Part shown: positions 10,149 through 20,288 of the stretch, one piece after another
How the letters are laid out: every line of letters begins with the position of its first letter
Position numbering within the stretch: position 1 is the first letter of the stretch
Origin: Sphaeroforma sirkka
Taxonomy: Eukaryota > Opisthokonta > Ichthyosporea > Ichthyophonida
Assembly: GCA_001586965.3 (NCBI GenBank)
Contig: LUCW03000054.1
Span: 180,001-225,000, forward strand
DNA length: 45,000 nucleotides
Direction: 5' to 3'
Program-made: the position numbers and the translations under genes
Notes under the pieces: generated by a model
Seen by the model: the letters and a program-made list of their open reading frames with translations, nothing else
Database searches by the model: none
Told to the model about the DNA's origin: nothing

Positions 10149-12222
10149 ATGCCTATGCGTCCAGCACCCCGCAGCCCTCGACGCACTCGTCGCGACGGCA
10201 AAGCAACCCAGAGATCCTTGTCAGATTTCGAGCAGACCCGCCAAGGAGGCACAGCTTCTTCGCGCCAGACAGTAGCATCGCGTCGAAGAATTGAACAACC
10301 GCGATATGAACAGACAGACCAAGACATGCGCCAGGCAGTAAGCAGGCAACATCAGTTGGGGCACGGGTCTCGCTTATCGGCAAGAGGGAGAGCAGATCCA
10401 GAAGACAGTGAGGTGCAATTTGTGATTAGGCATACTAGTCGTTCAAAGTCTGCTGAACCAGCAGCTGAGCGACACAGGGTAGCCAATGTCCGAGGTACTT
10501 CGGGCATTCATTCAGCGGGTGATAGACCGTATTCATGGCAGCCTTTTCACCGAGCACCTGAACGAGATTTCACTCGAAAGCGAACTCGATCGGGGAGTTT
10601 TACCAGTGCAAGTCAGGATTCCCTCGCAGGCAACGGGGATGAGCGACAAGTCCAACGGCATAGAAATATGTCAGGGTGGGCCACGGGCACTCGTCAGCAA
10701 AACTCTGACGAAATCAGGGCCGGACAGCTAGAGCAATATTTGAGCGACCCACATGGGGATTATCGTAGGGAAGCCGAACGAAAACAACTACGTAGACGAT
10801 GGGAACTCAGCCGACAGCACCGAGACTTCACGCGATCGATACAGGATATGCGCAAGGCTAGTTACGTTGACGACGGTAAGCGCAAGTATAGTGACGTCGA
10901 CGACGGTAAGCGCAAGTCTAGTGATGTCGACGACGGTAATGTTCATGGCAGCAGAAAACGACCGCACAAAGACGAACAGGCGAGAGAGCCGATCATGACA
11001 CCAGCGCAGTGGAACGAGCATCGCCGAGCCATGTGTCAACGCCTCGAAGGGAAGATATCTTTCTTTGTGGATGAACTTTGTCGAGCACAGGGAAACTACG
11101 ATGTCCCAAGATGTACATTACTAACGTCCACGATCGATACACTGAAAGGAGCGTTGAATACTCAATTGGAAGCTATCAGGAAGAACAGAGCTCCGGAGCC
11201 ACGGACATGGCCCGATTGGCCTTTAGACCGTTATCAATTAAGCAGCACAGCCGATAGAGACACACGAGGGGCGCTAGAAGAGGCACTGAAGAACGCCCAT
11301 GTCTCAGGACTAGATGAGTCGTGGATGGTACGTTGGTTCTATAAGGTACTCATACATTTTAAGGCAGCAAAGGCCACAATTGACTATCTCCGTGACAACC
11401 ATAATGAGCTGAGGGTATATCCGGCGGAACAGGTCATAGACCAAATCTGTCAACATGAGAGCAAGGCCACCGTAGACCCTACCTTTAAGAAGTTGGCGAA
11501 GGGTAATCCCGCACCAAGGGTGTAGAGTCAGCCAGGGAACATTTGAACAAGATTGTGGAAGTTCACAAGAGAGCCTGGGAGCGAGCAGATAAGGGCAAGG
11601 ACTTTCCTAAGCGGTTGCTTAATCACTGCCTCATACAGGCCCTCGAGGACCTGACAGGTAATATGACGTATGAACGCACGCTACAACACCACATAGGTTG
11701 GGACCACCTGGAGACTGAAGACCTTCTCCGCATTTTAAATCCAGACATACAAGAAACCGATGCCATCCTCAGACAACGGGTACGGACACAGATGAATGTG
11801 GGGGATAGGCGTAGACAGTTTCCAGCCCAACAACGAGATCGTAATTTGAATACGAATACAGGAGGAGGCAGCACACAACGCACAAGCACGTCTACGACCA
11901 CCACGTGTTACGCGTGCAGAGCGGGTACCCCACCCAGTTTCAGGCATATATCATCCTGCAAGCACTACCAGTCGAACAAAAGGGTTGGATTCACATCCAG
12001 CTCGGGCCGAGATTTAAGCAAGGCGTATCCTTCGATAAGAGTTTGCCCGCGGTCAACACCATTACGGCTCTAACAGACTCGGACGACCAGCAAACGGAGC
12101 AGGAGGAGACCACGCCTACAGACACACACATTGCTTCCATACTGGCACACCCAGACGAAATCGAACAGGGTGAGTTAGAAGAGGATGCAACGTGGGAAAC
12201 CATAGGCAGCGATCAGGAATAG
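10149..12222 (+). pseudogene. Gypsy-C Gag
   Basis: ATG at 10149 opens 458 codons to TAG at 11523. The frame then shifts and continues to about 12070 and again to 12222. The N-terminus is Arg/Pro-rich and basic (MPMRPAPRSPRRTRRDG), suited to RNA binding. A 30-bp unit encoding VDDGKRK-type repeats occurs about 2.5 times at 10861-10940. The capsid-like helical part follows, and a zinc knuckle lies near 11906-11959 with spacing C-x2-C-x9-H-x3-C instead of the usual C-x2-C-x4-H-x4-C. An acidic tail (to 12222) precedes protease. Gag would assemble the particle and package the RNA. The two frame changes (near 11515 and 12020) may be real or sequencing errors. Confidence 0.8.
10861..10940 (+). repeat. 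30-bp coding tandem repeat in Gypsy-C gag
   Basis: Two full and one partial copy of a 30-bp unit containing GACGACGGTAAGCGCAAG. It encodes Asp-Asp-Gly-Lys-Arg-Lys modules and adds alternating acidic and basic charge to Gag. Confidence 0.85.
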
Positions 12223-12231
12223 GACGTAAGG

Positions 12232-12890
12232 GTGTCGGATGTAGATGCAACTTTAGTTTTCCCGTCTAGCACACCTGTGATACTATCGATCAAAGATCCA
12301 TTACTTTCAATGGACAATCGAGTATTCATATCCATCCTGATTAACGGTATGACATGCAGGGCGTTAGTGGATTCTGGGGCAAACAGAAGTTGCATTGATT
12401 CGACATCCGCACACGATTGGGGATTGCAAATTAAGTCGGCTCCGGAGGGATCCTATATATACCTAGCTGATCGTAGTCTTCGTACACGGCGAATAGGCTC
12501 AACCGTACAACTCCAGTACGATATGGTCTAGAGCTCACAGAACAGTCTTTCGAGCTAATGAATCTACCACCGGCTATCGACGCGATCGTAGGCCAGGATC
12601 TTATGCCTGGCTTAGGGCTATACGTGGGAGGCCTTCAATCGCCATTCTCACCCATAGATCCAACGGAGCTAGACAAACTATTGGAACCAATACCGTTGAG
12701 ACGACCACCAGATTTGACCGAGGAAACCGGTGTTCGCCTGGAACTAGACAAGGAACTGAGGGACAATGACGGTATTCGAGAAAAGGACAGGTGCAGACTG
12801 GAAGGAGGCGAAGTTAGATTGCCAGTGACACCAGATCAAGCTGCAAGGATGCGGAAGGCAGTAAGGAACTTTGTAGCAGACAAATGGATG
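12232..12890 (+). pseudogene. Gypsy-C aspartic protease
   Basis: The active-site box ALVDSGANRSCID lies near 12361-12400 and the second hydrophobic-Gly box, AIVGQDLMPGLGLYV, near 12583-12630. A frame change near 12510 separates the two halves. Retroviral-type proteases of this family act as homodimers and cut the Gag-Pol polyprotein in the particle. The following 80 or so residues are the usual linker towards reverse transcriptase. Confidence 0.75.
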
Positions 12891-14150
12891 ACAGGTGCAG
12901 AAGTGGATTCAAGATTTGGTCATAGTTCAAAGGGATACAGCCACTTCCGTCAACTTACCCTTGCTCGCCGTGCCAGAGTATACTCAATCTGGATAACTAA
13001 AGAAAGTGCGAGTGTGTTTGGACCTCAGAGCGGTGAATGCATTAATACCGGCGGATCAGTTCATTATTCCCCGTATCAACGACATCATTGGTAACATCAA
13101 AGGGAAGAGATATTACACGACATTGGATCTAACCGCAGCGTACCATCGACTCCCAATTCACCCTGATTCTCAGTATCTATTCAGTTTCACACATGGCAAA
13201 AGCCAGTATTCCTTTACATCAGCGCCATTTGGACTACACACACTGACGCAGCAGTTTCAGCGTACACTGAGTGTGATATTGCAAGGACTTCCGGCACACC
13301 ACTACCTGGACGACATCGTAATAGCAACAGATGACTACGAGGAACACGTACGAGTAGTGAAAGAGGTCATTCGGCGGCTGACGTACCACAGTTTCAAGCT
13401 AAACCCTTCAAAATGTCATTTTGCAGTCAAAGAAGTCATGATCCTAGGGAAGCGAGTATCGAAGGCCGGAATTGATATTTGCCATGAAAAGCAGGCCAAG
13501 CTCATTGACTGGCCAACCCCGAAGAAGTACAAAGACATTGCATCGGCCTTGGAATTAGCCAACTTTCTTCACGAGCACCTACCAAACTTTGCAGAGGTTG
13601 TTGCCCCACTCCGGGAATTTGTAAGACTGAAGCCTAAGGAAATCATTGGAGACAGGTGGGAACAGAGACACCAGCAAGCTTGGGATGCCATGAAGCAAGC
13701 CATAGTTGAGGCAGTAGTGTTGAAATTTCCCGTCGACGAAGTACCTTTACAACTCGAAACGGATGCAAGCGACTACGGTATTGGAGGTGCATTGTTCCAG
13801 ACCATAGAAGGGAAGAAGCAATACCTAATGTTCTTCAGCAAGACCCTCAACGCAGCACAGCGCAATTACGCAACACCCATGAAGGAATTATTGGCCTTGG
13901 TATATGGTCTCACACACTTCCGGGATCATCTCGAAGGTCAACGCTTTTCAGTGTTGACTGATCACAAGGCTTTGGTGTATATGAACACACAGCTAAAGCT
14001 GAATCCGATGCTACAACGATGGCATTACATCATAGCGCCTTTCAATTTTACTATCTCGCACATCCCGGGTATAAAGAACGTGTTACCAGACGCCTGGTCT
14101 AGGCTTCATGAGGGAACTGTTGAGACTGAGGACCCGGAGGTACTATATGC
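12891..14150 (+). pseudogene. Gypsy-C reverse transcriptase and RNase H
   Basis: The fingers begin near 12900 with a WIQD segment and LPLLAVP, interrupted by TAA at 12988-12990. From about 13006 the frame is long and open, with RVCLDLRAVN, TTLDLTAAYHRLPI, FTSAPFGL and the catalytic YLDD box at 13303-13314. RNase H follows with the catalytic Asp in LETDASDYGIGG near 13756, Glu in MKELLALVYG near 13880, Asp in VLTDHKALVYM near 13960, and the closing HIPGIKNVLPDAWSR near 14055-14103. All the key catalytic residues of both enzymes are present. Confidence 0.9.
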
Positions 14151-14159
14151 AGAATGTTG

Positions 14160-14600
14160 GCAACTTTTTCCAGACTACTTTGAGCAAGCGCAACGGATTA
14201 TGGGTGAGAATAATGTCGATGTCTTTGCTTCGCATCAGGACCATCATTTGCCACACTACTACACCGACGATGACAGGGGTGGAGCGTTTGCACATTGTTG
14301 GAAAGATATAGACGGATGGATGAACCCACCATGGAGATTAATCCATAGAATGTTGCGCAAGATACGATCAGAGAGGGCCACAGCTACGGTGTGTCTACCG
14401 TGGGCGCCCCACGAGCCTTGGTTCCAGTTATTCAAGTCGCTTCTACAAAGAGACCCAGTATTAGTTCCAAGGACAGCCCACTCCTTCCTCAAATACGGAA
14501 AGTATGCGAGTGGCAAGGCACCATGGGGTCACACAGTCATTGCCAGAGTAGGCCCACGCAATGGTTACAGCCTTCCAGCGACGTTTTCAGCACGATTGGG
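14160..14600 (+). CDS. Gypsy-C Dam-like methyltransferase domain
   Basis: This lies within the same long frame as reverse transcriptase and RNase H. It reads VDVFASHQDHHLPHYY near 14216, then GGAFAHCWKDIDGWMNPPWR near 14278-14336, then VCLPWAPHEPWF near 14390, then a hydrophobic C-terminal part to about 14600. The order D-x-F/C-A-S, NPPW, P-x-x-x-x-x-W/PWF is that of Dam-family adenine-N6 DNA methyltransferases such as the domain carried by DIRS retrotransposons. Whether it still binds S-adenosylmethionine is unknown. The classic glycine-rich motif is not obvious, so an inactive structural domain is also possible. Confidence 0.55.
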
Positions 14601-14699
14601 ATATGCAGAACCGTCCTCAGTATCGAAAGTCACCCCATTAGATACGTCTCGGCTAGTATCGATCGCTATCTCGGAAGTAGCCCTGACGGATTCTCCAGA

Positions 14700-15466
14700 T
14701 GAGGAAGAGATAAGCCGTCGCACACAGCTCACCTTGTGTCAGCATGAGATTGGGCATCATAGAGCAGAAGATACAGTTGCTCAACTACAGCAGAACGGAC
14801 ATTTGTGGCCTAACGCTCTGGAACTTGCACAAACAGTTAGGAGAAACTGTCGCACATGTCTAGGACAGAGGGTGTTACGAAAGGATTTCACCCGATGATT
14901 AATATAACGGCAAAGTATCCGTGGGATCATATTCAAGTCGACATGATTCCAATGCCACTAGTTTCAGCAGCAGGAAATCGATATATATTGCACGTCTTGG
15001 ATATAGCAACGGGGTACTCGATATTGAGAGCAACGGCCACAAAGTCAGCAGAAGTGGTGACATCTAAACTTATGGAGGTGTTTGGGGAACATGGTTTTCC
15101 CAGGAAAATTCAATCAGACGAGGGAGGCGAGTTTTCGAACAAGATTGTTAAATTAATAACTCAAGAAGTTGGAGTGATGCATGCAAAGTCGCCACCATAT
15201 CGTCCTCAGGTTCTGGGAGCAGCGGAGAGAAGACACAGAGACATCCACGAAGGAGTTCGCAAGCTATGTGAATCTTTGCCTACGGCATGGGATGTCCGAC
15301 TACCACTTATTATGCTGTGCCAGAACCTCCGAATATCTCGGCGACACAAGACAGCACCATTCAGTGCTTACTTCGGTCGCCGTCATGTTCCGTTTGCTGA
15401 CTTCACGGATGACCTTCCGGGAATCAGCCGGTCACCAATAAGGCTTGGGCACACCGGCTGGATCGT
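14700..15466 (+). pseudogene. Gypsy-C integrase
   Basis: The N-terminal zinc finger lies near 14740-14865 (CQHEIGHHRAEDT...CRTCLGQ, an H-H-C-C arrangement). After a frame change near 14875 the core carries the catalytic triad: Asp in HIQVDMIPM near 14935, Asp in IQSDEGGEFSN near 15114, and Glu in VLGAAERRHRDI near 15218. The enzyme would join cDNA ends to host DNA, consistent with the 5-bp ATGAG duplication. A second frame change near 15420 leads into the C-terminal module. Confidence 0.85.
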
Positions 15467-15991
15467 TTGCACGACACTATCTTGCCGACGCTTTACAAGG
15501 TCACGCAGAAATACGCAGACACACTATCCAGGCAGTTTGACCGCCTCCATGCTTACGATTTTATCGCCTTTCAACCAGGGGATGTGGTAATGGTACGGTC
15601 CGAAGGTCGCACAACCAAAGCAATGCGACCAATGTTTGGACCATACGTTGTCAAAGCCAGACAGGGACAAGGATATGAACTGACACACAAGGATGGTTCA
15701 CTTCCAGATACTTTCAAAGGTAAACCAGTTAGAGTGGAACTCTTGCGACTAGTCCATAGAGCCACCGAAAAGCCTTTAGAAGATCATATGTGGCAGGATA
15801 GTTCCTCGTTCCGTTACATCATTCGACATAGACAGAATGATTCCACAGGGAATACAGAATACTTGGTTCGCTGGCGGGATGGTGATCCAACTTGGGAGTC
15901 AGCCGAAGCTTTTGACGATCCGAATGACATCGCGGCATACCACAAAGCAGAGCAAACTCGGCAGAAGAAGAAAGCGGCACAACAACAATAA
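15467..15991 (+). CDS. Gypsy-C integrase C-terminus: GPY/F module and chromodomain
   Basis: The GPY/F module is seen as MFGPYVVKARQGQGYEL near 15632. A convincing chromodomain follows near 15810-15945 (YIIRHRQND, TEYLVRWRDGDPTWESAEAF), then a Lys-rich tail ending in TAA at 15989-15991. Chromodomains on chromovirus integrases are known to direct insertion to chromatin carrying particular histone marks. The aromatic cage is partly visible (Y at the start, W in VRW, W in TWE). Confidence 0.85.
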   Translation: MHDTILPTLYKVTQKYADTLSRQFDRLHAYDFIAFQPGDVVMVRSEGRTTKAMRPMFGPYVVKARQGQGYELTHKDGSLPDTFKGKPVRVELLRLVHRATEKPLEDHMWQDSSSFRYIIRHRQNDSTGNTEYLVRWRDGDPTWESAEAFDDPNDIAAYHKAEQTRQKKKAAQQQ

Positions 15992-16404
15992 TTCCAACGT
16001 TACGTTGATGAATACTAGATGTCTATCATCTACTTCCGGATCGGAGTTTTGTCTCTCCTCGTGAGATTTCACCACGGTATAGAGGCGAAAGACGATTCCA
16101 CAACTCGAGCTTATAGGCGAGTATAACTCCAGCGGATACCCTAGCTTATGGGGGGGTAAAAACATACCAGCGGATACCCTAGCTTTTTGCGGTGTGAAAA
16201 TATACCAGCACAGCCGGGATGGTTCAAAAGACCAGTTTCCAAGGCAAGAACTTACTCAGCAGAAGGATTTCATTAGTTTATATATATATATATATATATT
16301 GTTTATTTACACTACCAGTTATATATGTTTAATTTTCAATAGTTTAAGAGGTCATTTATTTTTGAAGCTCTTCAATCACTGGTGACGCTTGAGCTTGAGG
16401 GGAG
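15992..16404 (+). other. Gypsy-C 3' untranslated region
   Basis: No coding content. It contains a direct repeat of ACCAGCGGATACCCTAGCTT near 16130-16190, a (TA)n run at 16278-16300, and a purine-rich tract TTGAGGGGAG at 16395-16404 touching the 3' LTR, which fits a polypurine tract for plus-strand priming. Confidence 0.75.
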
Positions 16405-16583
16405 TGTGGTAAAAGTCCCCTTAAACCACTATCAGTGTGGAGTTAAAATTAATTTACAATTAATTCACACGAGGTGAATTATTTGTAGACCACGTAGACA
16501 ATCAAATATAAGAATAAATACACCGCACTGAGCCTCAGGGAGACTCAGTAGGTTTTAGTATCGTATTTTGATGTGTTTACTAC
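16405..16583 (+). repeat. Gypsy-C 3' LTR
   Basis: Copy of 9229-9407 with two differences, followed by ATGAG at 16584-16588. Confidence 0.95.
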
Positions 16584-16588
16584 ATGAG

Positions 16589-16850
16589 TAGTATAACTAT
16601 CGACACGGTTGTTGGTCGTGTTGTCCTCTGTAAGATCAATGAGAGTGGTATTTGGCTCCGTCTCTGTGGTCGTCAGATCGATGAGTTCGTTGGATTTGTG
16701 CGCAGTAACGATTATAGCCTGAGTGATCTTTCTGATGGCTGGTATATCTGCCTGTGGGGTGTCGAAGTATGCTAGAGGTGTGGTACCTACGTTACGCCAC
16801 TTTGGAAAGACGTGATGATTGAATTGAACGCGCACATGAGAGCATCAAAC
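16589..16850 (-). mobile_element. Copia-1, 5' portion, minus strand
   Basis: On the minus strand this encodes a segment with VGTTPLAYFDTP then Thr/Asp-rich sequence, homologous to VGNKPLPLFDTPP at the start of the Copia-2 linker. It is the part of Copia-1 cut off by the Gypsy-C insertion. The integrase and Gag that should lie further upstream are absent. Confidence 0.6.
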
Positions 16851-16984
16851 GAACTATGAGGGCCATCATGGCTAAACCACAAAAACTACTGCTAAGAGTG
16901 TCTTTATTTGATTTCTTATGTGTACATAATAACTGTGATATAATTCTGAACACTTTCATGTAGTAGGAGGTGTCATCATATATT
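16851..16984. other. Junction DNA between Copia-1 and Copia-2
   Basis: No ORF. The minus strand near 16984 starts TGTTACTAATATATGATGAC just after the Copia-2 RNase H end, which could be the start of a copia LTR, but no second copy exists in the window to test this. Confidence 0.3.
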
Positions 16985-17055
16985 AGTAACACCTATTTGA
17001 CACTTGTGTATATTGAAAATATTCATCAGTACTTGAGTTGAGTTGGTATATATAA

Positions 17056-17058
<3 letters not shown>

Positions 17059-17088
<30 letters not shown>
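17059..17088. repeat. (TA)n microsatellite
   Basis: About 15 TA units sit inside the end of the Copia-2 RNase H. Confidence 0.95.
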
Positions 17089-17090
<2 letters not shown>

Positions 17091-17345
17091 GATACCTTGA
17101 TCTTGGAGATCGCATATATGGTGAAGACGCATGTCGACATGTTCATGTGTCTGATGCTGTCTGTGGTCTTAATGACGTGAATGGCAGATCGGTTGTCACT
17201 GTACGAAGGAGTTGGTTTGGTTTGAGGGAAACCAATTTCGGTGAGCACATTACGTATTCATTGAACTTGCTTTGCAGCTTCAGTAGCGGCGAAGTATTCG
17301 GCCTCGGCGGTATTGGTTGCAACTGTTTTCTGTCGTTGTGACTTC
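17059..17345 (-). pseudogene. Copia-2 RNase H end
   Basis: The minus strand encodes IGFPQTKPTPSYSDNRSAIH, matching the P-x-x-x-x-x-D-N-x-S-A-I box of copia RNase H, then a degenerate H-x-x-H-V/M-D-x-R stretch. It is interrupted by the TA microsatellite at 17059-17088, which encodes only Ile/Tyr. Confidence 0.65.
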
Positions 17346-17703
17346 CAAATCACAGATTCGTGTTGATGCGGAGGACATAGCCAAATGTAGACCGTCGAGT
17401 GTCAGGACAAGAACCGTAATCGGAATCACATACTGCATCGATTTTAGGGTCGCCTGGGCTGTATTTGTAAGTGAGAGCAAGCTGTAATGTACCCTTTAAG
17501 TATTAAAGCACCCGTTTAGCAGCAGTCCAATGTTAGGCACTCGGATTGTTCATGTAACGAGCCAGCGTGTTGATCTGATATCTGCAAGGTACCTATAGGC
17601 TCTCGGTATTGGCAGGGGTGACGAGGATCAGTATTTCCGTGTAGAGGTTTGGCTGGGCTGGGTAACCCTAAGCCATCGTGAGCGGCGGTCATATCGAACG
17701 TGG

Positions 17704-18190
17704 TTAAAGCATCGGCGACATAACTATTCTGCTTAAAAGATAGACTGGTTGGATGTGAGTGGGAGCATCCATGTCCTTACAGCTGAATGCGGAGGTGAGA
17801 AGTGGTTTAAACTTGACCACGTCGTTTTGTTGTCTACCGACGATGATGAGATCGTAAACATAGAGAAGAACACTACAAAACCAGTATTGGGTATTAACTA
17901 CAAACATACATGGATCTGATTCGCACTGACGAAAGCCCATGGCGAGTAGCATGGTATTGATCAGAGAGTGCCATAAGCGACCGGATTGTTTGAGTCCATA
18001 GAGACTTTTTGAGGGCGAGTATGGAAGTAGCAGGCAAACCGACTTCCTCGGACTCTGTGGCGGGCACATATAGATACGTTCGTTTAAATTGGCATAGAGA
18101 TATGCATTATCGACGTTCATTTGTTCGACATACCAGGCTTGTGATGCGGCGATGGTCAGTAAAGTACAGAGGGTGGCATGAAAACAAGTA
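17704..18190 (-). pseudogene. Copia-2 reverse transcriptase core, YVYD
   Basis: The minus strand encodes NVDNAYLYANLNERIYMCPP and SKSLYGLKQSGRLWH. The catalytic box reads YVYD at 17851-17862 instead of YVDD, so one of the two metal-binding Asp residues is lost. It is followed by LIIVG as in the family. This copy is catalytically dead even if it could be translated. Confidence 0.75.
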
Positions 18191-18313
18191 GGCGCGTATG
18201 TTTCGCTATAGTTAATGTCCTATGTTTGACTGAAATCCCTGGCACACAAACGGGCTTTATGTTTTACACTAAGCCATCTATCATCTTGATCTTGAACACC
18301 CACTTACTGGAGA

Positions 18314-19498
18314 CTATGAAGGCATCGTCAGGGACATCGTCAGGTAGTAAGAGGTCGTAGGTGCCATCTTCTGGAGGCTTGTGAGTTCTTTGTTGATTGC
18401 ATCGCGCCAGGGATCAGCGCCGGGTCCTCGTAGTGCTAGACGAATCGTAGTAGGTGTCAAGGGATGATTTTGAATAGCTCCACATGCACTGTATAGTTGG
18501 TGACAGGTACTGTTATAGAGTGCCTGTTGTGCGCCGTGGCTCAGGGGTTGCGATATTGATCGGGACATAGAGTGTATTACCCTCTTCCTCGTGGTAGTCG
18601 AGTATCGGCATAAGGTCCTTAATAGAGTGTAGATATCGGTTTGCTGTATGTCGAGAATGACCGAATACAGCGCGGCGTGCACGGCGGACATGGGATAAAG
18701 CTTGCCGATGTCTAGTCTGGAGTTGTAATACCCGAAGGGATGTATCGTGAAGGTTCGCAGGGTGGATTTATCGGGGGTTCGCCTGTATTTTCAATATCTT
18801 GGGACCATTGTACACGGAATTGTTTGTCGATTTGGTCTCGGTTTTTGGGATCGGAGACAACAGGGCGTTGGCCATGAGAGAAGACGTCGACTGGATGAGG
18901 AGGAATTGACTGGAGTTGAGATGAGGCCTCCCCTGAATGTGTACTGGAGTGTCGTCTGCAAATGTGCCTGAGGTTGAGCTGCAAGTGCATGCAGATTACC
19001 AACGACATGTGTGTTAGCGGCGTTATAGTCCTGTATTTGATGTAAAAGCTTACGGGTTAAGCGAATGCCGTCGGGGAGAGTGGATGTAGTCGCCGATGGA
19101 CCACGGGGGCAATCATCTATGAGTAACCCGACAAGAATGCGAGAAGAAGGATGTTCAGCGAAGTGTGACGACAACTCTGTATTGTGGACTGTTGTCGCTG
19201 AGGGGGTGGTTGGACCAGATGATGTATCATCGGTAAGTGGGGAGTCAGGTGAGGTCGAGGTGAGAGGCGCATGTGGAGAGGGCTCTCCGGCACTAGGGTG
19301 GCTGGAAGGGGTGAGAGTTTCTGCGGGCGTAGGAGAAACAAGTTGGGGTGGTGGACCCGTGCATGTCGATTGCTCTGGTGAGGTTGTATCTGCTGTCGAC
19401 GCTTGGGGTGTAGCGTGCTGTGCCAGAGTTGGTTCACGTATAATGTCACCAGCGGCGGGTGGGGTGTCAAACAGTGGAAGTGGTTTATTTCCGACCAT
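18314..19498 (-). pseudogene. Copia-2 linker and N-terminal RT
   Basis: From 19498 the minus strand encodes VGNKPLPLFDTPPAAGD followed by about 200 residues rich in Pro, Thr and Ser. After a break, 18691-18314 carries LRGPGADPWRDAINKELTSL, the usual start of copia reverse transcriptase (W-x-x-A-I-x-x-E-x-x-S-L). Stops separate the parts. Confidence 0.65.
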
Positions 19499-19510
19499 CT
19501 TTCAGGTGGG

Positions 19511-19650
19511 AAATTTTACAGCAAGAAATCATCTTTGATTTATGGAAGTCAACAGAGTTAGCTCTCTCCCGAGAGCCAATCAAGTTGCTCAAATTACTCT
19601 CAAGAGTTGAGGTATCATTTAACTGACTTCCGAGGGCAGATTAAGTTTCT
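19511..19650 (+). repeat. Degenerate CCGAGAG...CTCAA repeats before Copia-3
   Basis: A motif of the form TCCCGAGAG followed 10-15 bases later by AAGTT(T/G)CTCAA recurs at about 19565, 19628 and 19658, the last at the start of the duplicated unit. It is probably part of the Copia-3 long terminal repeat or upstream region. No matching 3' LTR was found. Confidence 0.5.
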
Positions 19651-20264
19651 CAACCGATTCCCGAGAGTGGATAAAGCCTGTCAACCGCAACATTCTAATA
19701 ATAGCTGCAGTTCTATGCGAGTCACAACCTATGCGGAAAGGCATCATGTGATCAGCGTGAGATTTAGTTGCAGAGAAGTTGAAATAGAAAAGCATCGAAG
19801 TGTTAAAGTGTTCCGCATAAGGTTTCTCATACTGGCTATATGAGTTTTACCCTGGCCAGCCCAAGCGGCTGAACACTAGCACAGACACCTTGGGTATAAA
19901 ACCAAAGGTGAGGTCAGAAATAAATATATACATTTGCACTATATTTAAAGTCTACTACATTGTACTCTCACAACTTAACAGATCTCTCTGATCTCGCGCT
20001 ATCAATATGCCTACTGTTAACTCTAAGGATATTAAGACCGCCACTATTCTCAAATCGAAGGTCGACTGGCTTCCTTGGAAAACCCAGACAATTCTATCCG
20101 TGAATTGTGAAGGAATCCCAACAATATTGACCGATCCGACCTCGTCTAGAGGCAACCTATGGACACCCAAGGAAATCGCTGAGGCGTATCGGATTATCAG
20201 CCGTACCTTATCTCCACTGCTGCAAACGGAGATCAGCCAATTCATTGAACAGCCGTGGGAAGCT
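19651..20264 (+). repeat. Tandem duplication, copy 1 (614 bp)
   Basis: It contains the upstream region, a TATAAAA box at 19895-19901 and the first 86 codons of Copia-3 gag (ATG at 20007). It ends at GTGGGAAGCT and is followed at once by copy 2. The two copies differ at only a handful of bases, for example two extra G before the second TATA box. Confidence 0.95.
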
Positions 20265-20288
20265 CAACCGATTCCCGAGAGTGGATAA
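20007..20288 (+). pseudogene. Truncated duplicate of Copia-3 gag start
   Basis: ATG at 20007 gives the same 86 residues as the full gag (MPTVNSKDIKTATILKSKVD at the start), then runs into copy 2 of the duplication and stops at 20288. It is a by-product of the duplication. If transcribed from the first TATA box it would give a 93-residue N-terminal Gag fragment. Confidence 0.8.

Larger units (their letters stand above)
9229..16583 (+). mobile_element. Gypsy-C: complete young chromovirus, 7355 bp
   Basis: Two 179-bp LTRs (9229-9407 and 16405-16583) differ at two visible positions and are flanked by the 5-bp duplication ATGAG. Between them lie Gag, protease, reverse transcriptase, RNase H, a methyltransferase-like domain, integrase, a GPY/F module and a chromodomain, the domain order of a Ty3/gypsy chromovirus plus one extra domain. 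It is inserted into the linker region of Copia-1. About six single-base frame changes break the reading frame despite the near-identical LTRs, so the element is either inactive or contains assembly errors. Confidence 0.95.
16985..19510 (-). mobile_element. Copia-2, 5'-truncated, minus strand
   Basis: The minus-strand order from 19510 is a Pro/Thr/Ser-rich linker, reverse transcriptase, then RNase H. It is of the same family as Copia-1, sharing the linker start motif and reverse transcriptase. Gag, protease and integrase are missing because the element stops where the Copia-3 region begins. Confidence 0.8.

Noticed and set aside
18791..19538. Long plus-strand frame rich in Gly/Val/Ser opposite the Copia-2 linker
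   Set aside because: It is the complement of the Pro/Thr-rich copia linker, which reads in the expected order with reverse transcriptase on the minus strand.
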